Positions 16,893 through 25,875 of a stretch of DNA of 37,685 bases are shown here, in pieces. The stretch covers positions 1 to 37,685 of the forward strand of contig NZ_QJSH01000026.1 of assembly GCF_003426025.1 (NCBI RefSeq). The letters run 5' to 3'. Both the position numbers and the translations under genes were made by a program. A model generated the notes under the pieces. That model was not told the DNA's origin. It saw nothing but the letters and a program-made list of their open reading frames with translations, and did not search any database. How positions within the stretch are numbered: the stretch's first letter is position 1; each line of letters opens with the position of its first letter. The DNA comes from Paraliobacillus quinghaiensis (GTDB taxonomy: Bacteria > Bacillota > Bacilli > Bacillales > Amphibacillaceae).

Positions 16893-17753
16893 TCATTTCT
16901 GCATTTCCCTGCTAACATCATTTATTGTAGCTCTATATTGTTTTAAGTTAAAATACGCATGTAAACAATTTGCTTCGTGTGTTACACGCCAATCATTCTT
17001 AACAAAAATATCATGACGGTATTGGCGACGAAACTTAGAGAAAATATCAATCAAACGTGCATCTTTTTCTACAATAATTGGTAAAACCTTATGTTTTGAC
17101 TGGTCGACCTCATGCCTCTTCAACAAAAAACGCATAAAAACATAAAATCTCTGTTTCCATTCTACTCGATTTTCCCAAAGGATAAAAGTAAACAATAAAT
17201 ATGTACTTAGTACAAAGCTAGAAAAACCTAATAAAACTAAAGCAAAAATTACTATAAAAAAGATTGAAGATGTGATCATGATTGCATGTGCTTTTCGGAA
17301 TGGTAAAAACTTCGATAAAGTTATAAAAGACAATTTCCCTCCATCTAAAGGCCAAACCGGTAATAAATTAAATAGCAATATAGTAGCATTATATTGCAAT
17401 GCTAAATTCATTAAGGATGGCGTTAACCAACTAGTCTGTTCTATACCTAGTAATAACAGAAATATTACAAGGTGCTGAAAAGGGCCAGCAATTGTAACCA
17501 AGGTTTCTTCCTTTAACGTTCTGCTAAGGTGTTCATCTGTTTCCATTACCCCACCGAACATCCAGAGCATTACTTTTCTAATTTTCCAACCATAATAAGT
17601 TGCTACTAAAAAATGTCCTAATTCATGTATTAGGACTATAGAAAAGATGATAAACATTTCCATAAATGTTCCAGTTAAGATAGATAGAATCAAACTTAAC
17701 CACAGTGTTGGGTGTATGCTAATTGGTGGAATATAATTACGGACTTTCATCAA
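16893..17753 (-). CDS. spoIVFB: SpoIVFB, intramembrane site-2 metalloprotease for pro-sigma-K
   Basis: This 286-aa membrane protease cleaves pro-sigma-K in the mother cell membrane around the forespore. The zinc motif HELGH is at 43-47 (E44 catalytic), and the third ligand Asp137 lies in NLLPVWPLDGG. These positions coincide with B. subtilis numbering. Six hydrophobic segments are visible before residue 200. The C-terminal CBS-like ATP-sensing domain follows (about 205-286). The start overlaps spoIVFA by 17 bp, showing coupled translation with its inhibitor. Confidence 0.96.
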   Translation of the reverse strand: MMKVRNYIPPISIHPTLWLSLILSILTGTFMEMFIIFSIVLIHELGHFLVATYYGWKIRKVMLWMFGGVMETDEHLSRTLKEETLVTIAGPFQHLVIFLLLLGIEQTSWLTPSLMNLALQYNATILLFNLLPVWPLDGGKLSFITLSKFLPFRKAHAIMITSSIFFIVIFALVLLGFSSFVLSTYLLFTFILWENRVEWKQRFYVFMRFLLKRHEVDQSKHKVLPIIVEKDARLIDIFSKFRRQYRHDIFVKNDWRVTHEANCLHAYFNLKQYRATINDVSREMQK

Positions 17754-18516
17754 CTTGTATCACCTTAACTGGATCAAGAAATTGATTATCTTTTTTAACT
17801 GCAAAATAAAGGTTACTTGCATTAGTATCTGTCGGAGTAAATTCACCAATAACTTGATTACCATTCACGAATTGATATTGATTTACTTTTAAATCAGATA
17901 AATTACCATAAATGGATTCACTTTTATCAGCATGTTGAATAATAATTGTTTTGTTTGTTTCTTTATCATTTCCCGCAAAAAGAACAACCCCTGCCTCCAT
18001 TGCATACACATGGGATGTCTCATCTGTTGTGATCCAAACTCCTTCACCATTTGCTTGGAATGGCTGACTAACCATACCACTAACTGGTAATACCGGTGCA
18101 TCAGTAATGCTTGCCATTTGATTTTGAGAAGTAAGCGCAAATGGTGAACCAAACTTTTGTTGGTACCACTGGTTAACTGTAGCAAATGGGAACTCTTCTG
18201 TTAAAGCACTCGTTGTCCACTCTTTAGGTTTTGTTAATAGATTACTATCTACTTGATTTCCTAAAGCTACTATAAAAAAAAGAATGCCCGCTATGCTTGT
18301 TTTCAGTGCAACCGATGAAAAAAACTTTGATTCGTTTTCTGATTTATCAGCAGTTGGGTAGAAGGTGGACATATAACCATGCTTTTCTTCATCCTGTGTA
18401 ATATGGTTAGCTAAATTCTGTTTATACGGCCTATTTCCATTACTGGCCATTGAAGGTAATTTTCTTTGCTTTCGTTTTGCAATTTCTTTTCTAACCTGTT
18501 CAATATCTTTTGTCAT
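17737..18516 (-). CDS. spoIVFA: SpoIVFA, membrane scaffold/inhibitor of SpoIVFB
   Basis: This 259-aa protein has a basic cytoplasmic N-terminus (KEIAKRKQRKLPS), one membrane helix (about 68-86) and an extracytoplasmic degenerate M23/LytM domain (about 155-255: AMEAGVVLFAG, IIIQHADKSESIYGNL). The LytM metal histidines are not all kept, as expected for a non-enzymatic family member that is itself cut by SpoIVB. It is the first gene of the spoIVFAB pair, with a sigma-E-like promoter 35 bp upstream. Confidence 0.93.
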   Translation of the reverse strand: MTKDIEQVRKEIAKRKQRKLPSMASNGNRPYKQNLANHITQDEEKHGYMSTFYPTADKSENESKFFSSVALKTSIAGILFFIVALGNQVDSNLLTKPKEWTTSALTEEFPFATVNQWYQQKFGSPFALTSQNQMASITDAPVLPVSGMVSQPFQANGEGVWITTDETSHVYAMEAGVVLFAGNDKETNKTIIIQHADKSESIYGNLSDLKVNQYQFVNGNQVIGEFTPTDTNASNLYFAVKKDNQFLDPVKVIQVDESP

Positions 18517-18550
18517 CGTTCCTCACTATCCTTCATTAGCTATTTGTACA

Positions 18551-18579
18551 AGTCTATGAGCTAAATCAAATGATTATGA
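18551..18579 (-). promoter_or_regulatory. Sigma-E-like promoter of spoIVFAB
   Basis: On the minus strand, -35 TCATAAT (18573-18579), 14-bp spacer, -10 CATAGACT (18551-18558). This is close to the sigma-E consensus KMATATT / CATACAMT as I recall it. The B. subtilis spoIVF operon is transcribed by sigma-E in the mother cell. Confidence 0.6.
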
Positions 18580-18651
18580 GTTTATATATTCTTTTATTAA
18601 TGGCAAAATAAGATAAAGTGCGCAATAAAAAACGATACAAATTTATGGATA

Positions 18652-18714
18652 ATTCAGCAAACACCGGAATTAATTCGACGATCACCGGATTTCATTGAAT
18701 TATATCTGATTTCT
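18652..18714. repeat. Degenerate 21-bp tandem repeat
   Basis: Three imperfect units begin at 18652, 18673 and 18694, each starting ATT(C/G) and the first two containing CACCGGA. The unit resembles the 20-bp array at the right end of the window (shared ATTC, GACGA and ACCG blocks). It lies between the spoIVFA promoter and the inverted-repeat element. Confidence 0.45.
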
Positions 18715-18864
18715 CCGAATTATTGGCTACACTTTTTATATCAACTGCGACTTTTACTATTAAAGACTAAAAAAGAGGCTGGACAAAATAAAATCCCTTT
18801 ACTCAAAATACGAATAATCTTCTCTCATAAATAAAAGTACGATCACCGCAACTGAAATATACTC

Positions 18865-18958
18865 GCTTTCCGTGGGCAAGGCTTCAGCTAACTCGGAGGC
18901 AAAAAGCACCCCCCGAGTGGATCTTCAGCTCGCGCTGTTCCCACAGGACAAGGAAAGC
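18865..18958 (+). repeat. Structured intergenic repeat, full copy
   Basis: Nested inverted repeats: GCTTTCC/GGAAAGC (18865-18871 with 18952-18958), GTGGG/CCCAC (18872-18876 with 18940-18944) and ACTCGG/CCGAGT (18891-18896 with 18913-18918). A diverged copy on the other strand at 128-187 keeps the inner stem by paired changes. The strand given is that of the copy as described. Confidence 0.75.
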
Positions 18959-19040
18959 TTCTTGAATTGACATCGCACGCAGAAAATTGGTTTGTATTTT
19001 CAAGGAGTCTCGCATATTCAGTTGCTAGATAATGCTTCCC

Positions 19041-19090
19041 GAAAAAATAACCGTACTATAATAGGCTAACGCCTATTATAGTACGGTTAT
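19041..19090 (-). terminator. Terminator of the mre-min operon
   Basis: A perfect 19-bp stem (19047-19065 with 19072-19090) with the 6-nt loop CTAACG, followed on the minus strand by TTTTTT. It is 41 bp past the minD stop and inside the inverted-repeat element. Confidence 0.9.
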
Positions 19091-19131
19091 TATGTTGCTT
19101 TATTTCCTTTTGTCCCAGGCTCTTTTTACAT

Positions 19132-19929
19132 TTATGAACGCATTCCAAAGAATTTTTTTACCTTTGAGAAAACACCTTTCTCATCGTCTAGAGATAGAAG
19201 TGGAACAGATTCACCAAGAATACGGCGAGCAATATTTCTGTAAGCAATCGATGCCTTGGTATTTGGTTGAAATGCAACAGGTTCACCATGGTTTGATGCT
19301 TTAATTACTTCGTCATCATCTGCAACAATTCCAATTAAATCAATAGATAAAATTTGAACAATCTCATCAATATCTAACATATCGCCACTTTTCATCATGT
19401 GATTTCTGATTCTATTAATAATAAGATGTGGTGATTCGATTTCTTCTTTCTCAAGCAACCCTATGATTCTATCAGCGTCACGTACACTAGATTTTTCAGG
19501 CGTGGTTACAACAAGTGCTTTATCAGCTCCTGCAACAGCATTTTTGTAACCCTGTTCAATACCAGCTGGACAGTCAATTAATATATAATCGAATTCTTGC
19601 TTTAATTCTGTAATCATCTCTACCATTCCATCTGGAGTCAAATCAGATTTATCACTCGTTTGTGCTGCTGGAAGAAGATACAAATAGTCAAATCGCTTAT
19701 CTTTTATTAAAGCCTGTTTTAATTTACAACGCTTTTGAATGACATCAATAATATCGTAGATAATCCGATTTTCAAGACCCATAACTACATCTAAATTACG
19801 TAAACCGATGTCTGTATCCATTAAACAGACTTTTTTGTCCATTAACGCTAAGGCTGTTCCTAAATTAGCGGTTGTCGTTGTTTTCCCAACCCCACCTTTT
19901 CCCGATGTAATTACGATTGCCTCACCCAT
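19132..19929 (-). CDS. minD: Septum site-determining ATPase MinD
   Basis: This 265-aa ParA-like ATPase carries MinC to the membrane to block division at wrong sites. The deviant Walker A is SGKGGVGKTTTTANLG (about 9-24). Walker B is in FDYILIDCPAG, and switch I is DTDIGLRNLDVVMG. The C-terminal amphipathic membrane anchor is VFSKVKKFFGM. It overlaps minC by 8 bp and is the last gene before the terminator. In spore formers MinD also acts in polar septation. Confidence 0.98.
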   Translation of the reverse strand: MGEAIVITSGKGGVGKTTTTANLGTALALMDKKVCLMDTDIGLRNLDVVMGLENRIIYDIIDVIQKRCKLKQALIKDKRFDYLYLLPAAQTSDKSDLTPDGMVEMITELKQEFDYILIDCPAGIEQGYKNAVAGADKALVVTTPEKSSVRDADRIIGLLEKEEIESPHLIINRIRNHMMKSGDMLDIDEIVQILSIDLIGIVADDDEVIKASNHGEPVAFQPNTKASIAYRNIARRILGESVPLLSLDDEKGVFSKVKKFFGMRS

Positions 19930-20608
19930 TTAAAATTCTCCTTTCAAACCCATTTAAATCTGGTCTTTTTTGTGCTAAAACTTGAAGACGATCGATCACA
20001 ATCTTTTCTTTGTTATCATTAATAAAGCCACACTCCATATACACACCGTCCGCCTCGTAATCTGGTGATCGACTAATAAAATCAGCAATACGCAATTGCA
20101 TTGGTTGCATATAAGACGATGCAATTACAGCTTCACGATTACCAAGGCAGCCTGCATGCGCAATTCCTCGTAGATTGCCTAGAACAAAAATATTACCTGT
20201 TGCTGTAATCTTTCCTCCTGGGTTAACATCACCAATTAAAAGTAGATCTCCTGTTATATCTAAAACTTGACCAGACCGAATCATTTTTGTGATGACTTTC
20301 ATTTCACTATCTGCTTTCCACTGCAGTGCTTCTTGCTTTGAAATAACATCTGAAGCAATTGTCTGTACGACTAACTTTTTCTTGCTTCGAATCAAATCAC
20401 GCAACTTTTGTTCTTGTTCTTTATGTAAATAACGATTACCTAGTTGAATCGTTACAGTTATCATTGGTTCATCATCATCTGTGTATTCGGTAGATAATAC
20501 TTGATCTAACTCCTCTAATACCGCCGTGAAAGAACAAGTATCATCGATATATAGTGTTAAGCCATCTCGTGTTCCTTTTATCGTTATTAACTGCTTGTTA
20601 GTTATCAC
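19922..20608 (-). CDS. minC: Septum site-determining protein MinC
   Basis: This 228-aa FtsZ-assembly inhibitor has an N-terminal domain (ITIKGTRDGLTLYIDD) and a C-terminal beta-helix (GDLLLIGDVNPGGKITATGNIFVLGNLRGIAHAG, about 122-156, partly shown; key block GDVNPGG). The C-terminal domain dimerises and binds MinD. It sits between mreD and minD as in B. subtilis. Confidence 0.97.
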   Translation of the reverse strand: MITNKQLITIKGTRDGLTLYIDDTCSFTAVLEELDQVLSTEYTDDDEPMITVTIQLGNRYLHKEQEQKLRDLIRSKKKLVVQTIASDVISKQEALQWKADSEMKVITKMIRSGQVLDITGDLLLIGDVNPGGKITATGNIFVLGNLRGIAHAGCLGNREAVIASSYMQPMQLRIADFISRSPDYEADGVYMECGFINDNKEKIVIDRLQVLAQKRPDLNGFERRILNG

Positions 20609-20644
20609 GGTTCCGTCACCTCAATCTTCCTATTTTCACTATCA

Positions 20645-21181
20645 TTAAGACTTCTTTATATCAAATCGTTCTTTAGACCATTTAACCATTTTTTTCTTCA
20701 GTGATACGTAAAGTATTAAGAAGAAAATCAGATTGGCTACTAAACTTGGTAAAAGGCGATTAGTGAAGTAAACTGAGCTATCCATTTGACTAATTCCTAT
20801 AAATGAGTAAATCAAATAGATACCAAAATCAACTACACTGATACCAACAGCACTTAATAAAAATGCAACAAAGAAATTCGTATGTAACATTTTACTCATT
20901 CCGTGAACAAAATAGATAGTAAAACCATACATAAACATGTACACGCCAATTACATTTGTGTAAACAATATCAACCATTAACCCAAAAATGATTGCAAACA
21001 ATACCGAGTAATAGGTGTGCTCTAAATCATAAAACAATGTCATTAATACGAGGAAGATAAAAAGCCAGTGTGCAACTAATATCCAATCATTTTCGATAAT
21101 TTGGCTTGGTATGAAATCAAGTGCTACACCTTCCAATACAAGTAGTAACAGTAAGAAAAGTGGAAGAAAAAGACGTGACAT
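20645..21181 (-). CDS. mreD: Rod shape-determining protein MreD
   Basis: This 178-aa integral membrane protein has about five or six hydrophobic segments (starting LFLPLFLLLLLVLEGVAL) and belongs to the cell-wall elongation complex with MreC, MreB and RodA. It overlaps the mreC stop codon by one base. Length is typical for Bacilli. Sequence conservation in this family is low, so the call rests mainly on topology and position. Confidence 0.93.
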   Translation of the reverse strand: MSRLFLPLFLLLLLVLEGVALDFIPSQIIENDWILVAHWLFIFLVLMTLFYDLEHTYYSVLFAIIFGLMVDIVYTNVIGVYMFMYGFTIYFVHGMSKMLHTNFFVAFLLSAVGISVVDFGIYLIYSFIGISQMDSSVYFTNRLLPSLVANLIFFLILYVSLKKKMVKWSKERFDIKKS

Positions 21182-22062
21182 TATTCAACCTCCTCTTCAA
21201 CCGTTTCTTCATCTGATGTGATCACATTACGATCAATAACAATAACATGATTTAGATTATACAAATCTGCAGATGGTTTAACATAAGCAACTTGTGTTAA
21301 TCCATATTGATCAGTCGTCATCTCTTGAATTGCTCCAATTTCCAATCCTTTTGGAAAAACACCGCCTAACCCAGATGAAAAAACGAATTCACCTTCAGGA
21401 ATTTCCCCCTCGTAATCTGTAAATTCAAGTAGCAATGCCTCTCTATCTTGATCATAACCTAGAATGAATCCACTAGCATCCTCTTCGCCTTCCAAGTTAA
21501 CATTTACAGAAATTCGATTAGATCGATCAAATCCATTTAACAGTAATACAGTCGAGGTAAACTGAGATGCAGATTGAACTTTCCCAATCATTCCTTCTCC
21601 TGTAATTACAGCCATATTCGACTGCACACCATCTTGTTTCCCTTTATTAATTGTCACCTGTTTAAACCACTGTTCTGGACTACGAGCCGAGATGGTTGCA
21701 TGAATAGACTTAAAGGCAGTAATATCATCGGACTGTGCCTTATCAAGAATACTCATTAATTCTTGATTCTCTTTTCTCAGTTCTTGCACTTCATATAAAT
21801 TTCGCTGATATCGTGCTAATTGCTCTTTTAATATTTGATTTTCTTGATACACATTTTTTACATCATTAATATTCGATATAATATTTGTCGTATATTCAAC
21901 AGGTGTATGGACAGCTTGTTGCATCCAGCCTACTACATCTTGCAAAAATTGCTCAACAGATGATAACTCATCTCGATCACGTAATGAGAACCCAATTAAC
22001 CCTACAAGGATAATAAAACCAATTAGAATGGTAAACAATCGTTTTCTACGAAAAAAAGACAT
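21181..22062 (-). CDS. mreC: Rod shape-determining protein MreC
   Basis: This 293-aa bitopic protein has a basic cytoplasmic start (SFFRRKRLF), one membrane helix (about 9-26), a coiled coil (about 65-110, NVYQENQILKEQLARYQ) and paired beta-barrel domains containing VTINKGKQDGVQSNMAVI and VFSSGLGGVFPKGLEIG. It links the cytoplasmic MreB filament to wall synthases outside the membrane. The acidic tail VTSDEETVEEEVE is not conserved. Confidence 0.97.
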   Translation of the reverse strand: MSFFRRKRLFTILIGFIILVGLIGFSLRDRDELSSVEQFLQDVVGWMQQAVHTPVEYTTNIISNINDVKNVYQENQILKEQLARYQRNLYEVQELRKENQELMSILDKAQSDDITAFKSIHATISARSPEQWFKQVTINKGKQDGVQSNMAVITGEGMIGKVQSASQFTSTVLLLNGFDRSNRISVNVNLEGEEDASGFILGYDQDREALLLEFTDYEGEIPEGEFVFSSGLGGVFPKGLEIGAIQEMTTDQYGLTQVAYVKPSADLYNLNHVIVIDRNVITSDEETVEEEVE

Positions 22063-22076
22063 TCAGTAACACCTTC

Positions 22077-23117
22077 TTAATTCATTCTGGAACGGGAAGA
22101 GATATTTGGTTGTGTTTTAAAATGATGAATATAATCCAATGATTTCCCAGTTCCAATAGCTACGCTGTCAAGTGGGTCTTCTGCAACAAAAACAGGCATC
22201 TTTGTTTCGTCACTTATCACTTGATCCAAACCTCTTAATAGTGCACCGCCACCTGACAAGACAATACCTCGATCCATAATATCAGCAGCTAGTTCTGGTG
22301 GAGTTTTTTCTAATGTATTTTTAACTGCTTCAATAATTGATGTAACAGTATCATTTAATGAATTTGAAATTTCTTCTGAACTAACGGTAATTGTTTTTGG
22401 AAGGCCGGTTAATAAATCCCTTCCCCTTATATCCATTTCGTCATTTTGTACTGGTTTTCCTGCATTACCAATGTCCATTTTAATTGATTCTGCTGATCGT
22501 TCACCGATCATTAAATTATACTTCTTACGAACATATTGAATAATTGATTCATCCATGTCATCGCCAGCCGTTCTAATCGATTGACTTGTTACAATACCAC
22601 CAAGAGATATAATCGCTACTTCAGTAGTACCTCCACCAATATCAACAATCATACTACCTGTTGGTTCCCACACTGGAAGACCAGCTCCAATTGCTGCTGC
22701 GAACGGTTCTGCAATCGGATAAGCTTCTTTTGCGCCTGCTTGCTTTGCAGCATCGATAACTGCTCGTTCTTCTACCATTGTAATACCTGATGGTACACAA
22801 ACCATCACATTTGGTTTCCTTGCAAAAGCAGAACGATTTTTTTGTGCTAATCGAATATAATATTTCATCATAGCAGCAGTTGTATCATAATCTGCAATAA
22901 CACCGTCTTTCATTGGACGAATAACAGAGATATTACCAGGTGTTCTACCAATCATATTACGTGCGTCGCTTCCTACTGCTTCAATATCTCCTGTGGAGTT
23001 ATTACGCGCTACCACAGAGGGTTCACGCACTACAATCCCTTTACCTTTAACATACACCAATGTATTTGCTGTTCCTAAATCTATTCCTAAGTCTTGTGAA
23101 AAACCCAATCCTGCCAA
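22077..23117 (-). CDS. mreB: Rod shape-determining actin homologue MreB
   Basis: This 346-aa actin-like ATPase forms membrane-bound filaments that orient wall synthesis. Phosphate 1 is [14 protein letters not shown], phosphate 2 is [15 protein letters not shown], and the adenosine motif is [15 protein letters not shown]. The start is TTG ([11 protein letters not shown]) with AGAGGA about 8 nt upstream; no ATG fits the family N-terminus. It begins the mreBCD-minCD transcript. Confidence 0.98.
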   Translation of the reverse strand: MAGLGFSQDLGIDLGTANTLVYVKGKGIVVREPSVVARNNSTGDIEAVGSDARNMIGRTPGNISVIRPMKDGVIADYDTTAAMMKYYIRLAQKNRSAFARKPNVMVCVPSGITMVEERAVIDAAKQAGAKEAYPIAEPFAAAIGAGLPVWEPTGSMIVDIGGGTTEVAIISLGGIVTSQSIRTAGDDMDESIIQYVRKKYNLMIGERSAESIKMDIGNAGKPVQNDEMDIRGRDLLTGLPKTITVSSEEISNSLNDTVTSIIEAVKNTLEKTPPELAADIMDRGIVLSGGGALLRGLDQVISDETKMPVFVAEDPLDSVAIGTGKSLDYIHHFKTQPNISSRSRMN

Positions 23118-23337
23118 GTCAATCTTCCTCTCTATTCTCTCGATGCATTATTCATCTCTTAAATTTTTAATAATCATTTAGTTTAAATTAATTATCCATA
23201 TCATAACACGAAAAGGTTATTATGGTTTAATACACCATAACAATAAGCGCCAAACACAAGAAAAAACTTGCATAGTGGCGCCAAAATTAAAATTTCGTCT
23301 ATATAATTATACGAAAAAAAATATAAAATAGATAGTG

Positions 23338-24027
23338 TTATACGTATCCTTTTTCTTTTAATGAAACAAATTTTTGATCTCCAATTACTAAATGATCCAA
23401 AAGTTCTATGCCAATCATCTTACCACATTCCGCCAAGCGTTTTGTTACATGGATATCTTCTTGTGATGGTGAGGGATCACCAGAGGGGTGATTATGAACA
23501 CATATAATTGAAGCTGCTGAACGTTTTACAGCTTCTCTAAAAACTTCACGAGGGTGTACAATAGAAGCGTTTAAGCTACCAATAAATATAGTTTGTCGAT
23601 GAACAATTTGGTTCTTAGTATTTAAAAAAAGAACTACGAAATGTTCCTGATGAAGTAACCGCATCTCTTCCATGACAAAATTTGCGCCATCTTCAGGGCT
23701 TCGTATAACATAACGCTCTTGTGGTTTTAACTGATTCATTCGCTTGCCAAGTTCAATCGTTGCTAAAATGAGAACTGCTTTTACAACACCGATACCTTTT
23801 ATAGCTGTTAACTCTTCCAAAGTTGAATCACGCAATAAATTGATACCTTCAAAATGCATCAATACCCTTTGGGCTAGATCTTGTACAGATTCTTCTTTTG
23901 TTCCAGTGCCTAGTAATATCGCAAGTAATTCTTGATTTGAAACGTGGCTAGCTCCTAATTCAATCAACCTTTCTCGCGGCCGATCTTGTTTTGGTACATC
24001 TCTCATCGTCACATGTGCATTTGTCAT
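23338..24027 (-). CDS. radC: RadC-family JAB/MPN domain protein
   Basis: This 229-aa protein has an N-terminal helix-hairpin-helix (EELTAIKGIGVVKA, about 71-84) and a C-terminal JAB1/MPN metalloprotease-like domain with HNHPSGDPSPSQED (metal ligands His178, His180 and Asp191). RadC was once linked to DNA repair, but the biochemical role is not settled. Its position before mreB is conserved. The 220-bp gap to mreB contains a hairpin (23247-23281) without a T-run and presumably mreB promoters. Confidence 0.95.
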   Translation of the reverse strand: MTNAHVTMRDVPKQDRPRERLIELGASHVSNQELLAILLGTGTKEESVQDLAQRVLMHFEGINLLRDSTLEELTAIKGIGVVKAVLILATIELGKRMNQLKPQERYVIRSPEDGANFVMEEMRLLHQEHFVVLFLNTKNQIVHRQTIFIGSLNASIVHPREVFREAVKRSAASIICVHNHPSGDPSPSQEDIHVTKRLAECGKMIGIELLDHLVIGDQKFVSLKEKGYV

Positions 24028-24073
24028 GTATCCGCCTCATCTCTGCTAATTTACTATCATTTTAGCAATCGAT

Positions 24074-24105
24074 AAACAAGAAAACAAATGACTGTTTTCT
24101 TGTTT
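24074..24105 (-). terminator. Possible terminator between spoIIB and radC
   Basis: A perfect 13-bp A/T-rich stem AAACAAGAAAACA/TGTTTTCTTGTTT with a 6-nt loop in the 182-bp gap. The 3' arm is itself U-rich in the minus reading. Orientation and strength are uncertain, since the plus reading has a better T-run. Confidence 0.5.
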
Positions 24106-24209
24106 TTGAATACAATCACATCGTTAAATACAAAAAAAGCCTTATTAAAAAATTAATTTTTAATGCTAGTTAGAACCTATCAATTTAATTTTGGTAAGAT
24201 TGATGAAAA

Positions 24210-25118
24210 TTAGAGATTTTGATAAAGATACCACATCTCTAATAATCGAACTTGAATTAATTGATCTTGTTTTGCTTGAGTTACAAGTAAATCATACATC
24301 GTCTTTGTTTTGCCTTTTAATGCAAGTAAGGGGTCAGATAATCCCTCAGGTGCTGTGTTCAGCCACTCTTCCCACTCTTGATCATTTAAGTTACCTGCTG
24401 TCGTCTCTACCCATAAAGGAGAAAATGATTGTAACCACTCAGCTACTTCAGCATTAACCTCGATTGTTTTCTCACTAGTCTTCCATTCACGTACATATAT
24501 ATCCTGACCAGACTCCTGTAATAGTTGTGCTTGGAATTTTGCCTCTTTTTTAGTAGAACTAACACCAGCAAATAATCGAAACTCTCCATCTATTTCCCAG
24601 ATCATAGATTCTTGACCCGAATTTTTCACTTTTTCTTGCCATTCTTCTGCCTTTAATTGATCAGAGAATACACCAAGTTGCAAAACAAACGCTTGTAAAG
24701 CTGGTATTGCTAGATCTGTCTCTTGTGAATCTGTTACTACAGGCGTTGTCGTTGATTCGGTCGAATCTGTTGTTTGTGAAGTTGTTGTAGCATTACTCGG
24801 AAGAGCATTTTGATTATCAATTTCGACAAACATTTTTAACATTATAAATCCAAACCCTACAGCAATAATAATTGCACAACAAGCTGTAAGAGCAAAGAGT
24901 TTAAGATTTGATGAATTGATTTTGCTTTTTTTACGCTTTTGCGGCATAGAATAGTCTGTTGACTGATCTTTTTCCAATAAATCTATCTCTTCTCTCTCAT
25001 CATCTTCTAGTGATGCAGCTTGTTCGAACCAAGCAGATCTATTTGGAAAAGAATCCTCATTCATACCAGTTGATTTATCACCATTAATTTTCACAGTTAT
25101 TTTGTTCTTATGTGTCAT
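24210..25118 (-). CDS. spoIIB: SpoIIB-like SPOR domain protein
   Basis: This 302-aa bitopic protein has a cytoplasmic N-terminus with an acidic part, one membrane helix (about 73-96), a Thr/Ser-rich linker (110-135) and a SPOR domain (about 142-212, FVLQLGVFSDQLKAEEW). SPOR domains bind denuded septal peptidoglycan. In B. subtilis SpoIIB localises to the polar septum, helps engulfment, and is encoded between comC and maf-radC. The same neighbourhood here supports the name. The C-terminal 90 residues are helical and not recognised. Confidence 0.82.
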   Translation of the reverse strand: MTHKNKITVKINGDKSTGMNEDSFPNRSAWFEQAASLEDDEREEIDLLEKDQSTDYSMPQKRKKSKINSSNLKLFALTACCAIIIAVGFGFIMLKMFVEIDNQNALPSNATTTSQTTDSTESTTTPVVTDSQETDLAIPALQAFVLQLGVFSDQLKAEEWQEKVKNSGQESMIWEIDGEFRLFAGVSSTKKEAKFQAQLLQESGQDIYVREWKTSEKTIEVNAEVAEWLQSFSPLWVETTAGNLNDQEWEEWLNTAPEGLSDPLLALKGKTKTMYDLLVTQAKQDQLIQVRLLEMWYLYQNL

Positions 25119-25250
25119 GAAAGTTCCCTCGTTTCCGTTTTCATTGCGTTTACTCTATCATATTTCAAATAAAAAAGTAGACGAGTTTTGTCAGAAGATT
25201 ACAACGAAATAGTTACAAAAAACTACATTTATCTAATAATAAAGAGCAAT

Positions 25251-25280
25251 AAAAAAAGAACCATTAATCTTGGTCCTCTT
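25251..25280 (-). terminator. Terminator of the pilus operon
   Basis: On the minus strand AGGACCA, 7-nt loop containing the pilO stop codon, TGGTTCT, then TTTTTTTATT. One G-U pair in the stem. Confidence 0.7.
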
Positions 25281-25875
25281 CTTGTTGGTTATATTCAAAA
25301 GCTGGTGATTCTATTTGTAATGCTGTAAGCGAAGGGTTGTAAAAAGCTGTTACACCAATTGACAGTTCAAAATTCTCTACATTTATTTGAGTGAATTCAA
25401 TATTATTTATCTCTACTAGGCGATCCATGTTATTCAACTCTACTAAAAATTGATTCATGTCATCATAATTTGTTGATATTACGTTTAGTTGATAATTTAT
25501 TTTCTTCAAATCAGGTGTAGCTTCTTCACTTTTGCTGTTAGATAATTGATCTTCACTTTTAGTCATTAATGTTATTGTAGTATTTGTTATTTTCTCTATT
25601 TCTTCAAAATTCAAAATTAGTTGATTAACAGCCTTGTCAATTGGAAGTTGTTTTTGTAAATTCAATGAACTAGCAACTTCATCTTCTATCTCTTGACTAT
25701 TTTGATCTGCATTTTCAATCAGTATATCTTGTTCTGCAAGCTTTAATTGTAAGTGCTCTAATTCTTGTTGACGTGGATATATATATTGGTAAAAAGAGAA
25801 AAATGCAATTAGAATAACTAGTAAAAGTGAACCTATTAATATGATTGAGTGCATACGGGACCATCTAAATATCAT
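25264..25875 (-). CDS. pilO: Type IV pilus assembly protein PilO
   Basis: This 203-aa bitopic protein has an N-terminal membrane helix (about 10-28), a coiled-coil stretch (LEHLQLKLAEQDILIENADQ) and a C-terminal ferredoxin-like domain (about 110-190). This is PilO topology. PilO pairs with PilN and links the cytoplasmic PilM ring to the pilus base. It overlaps pilN by 11 bp and ends the operon. Identification rests on topology, size and the M-N-O order. Confidence 0.82.
   Translation of the reverse strand: MIFRWSRMHSIILIGSLLLVILIAFFSFYQYIYPRQQELEHLQLKLAEQDILIENADQNSQEIEDEVASSLNLQKQLPIDKAVNQLILNFEEIEKITNTTITLMTKSEDQLSNSKSEEATPDLKKINYQLNVISTNYDDMNQFLVELNNMDRLVEINNIEFTQINVENFELSIGVTAFYNPSLTALQIESPAFEYNQQEEDQD

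Larger units (their letters stand above)
18769..19127. mobile_element. 359-bp MITE-like element with inverted ends
   Basis: The left end AAAAAGAGGCTGGACAAAA (about 18770-18788) and the right end, read on the other strand, AAAAAGAGCCTGGGACAAAA (19108-19127) form near-perfect terminal inverted repeats. No ORF is inside. The element contains the structured repeat 18865-18958 and the strong hairpin 19047-19090, which serves as the minD terminator. The end motif, with GAGGCTGGGACA, resembles repeats I remember as frequent between genes in Bacillaceae. Mobility is inferred only. Confidence 0.6.

Noticed and set aside
23247-23281. Hairpin GCGCCA/TGGCGC between mreB and radC as a terminator
   Set aside because: No T-run on either strand and large unpaired internal parts; left as an unassigned structure.
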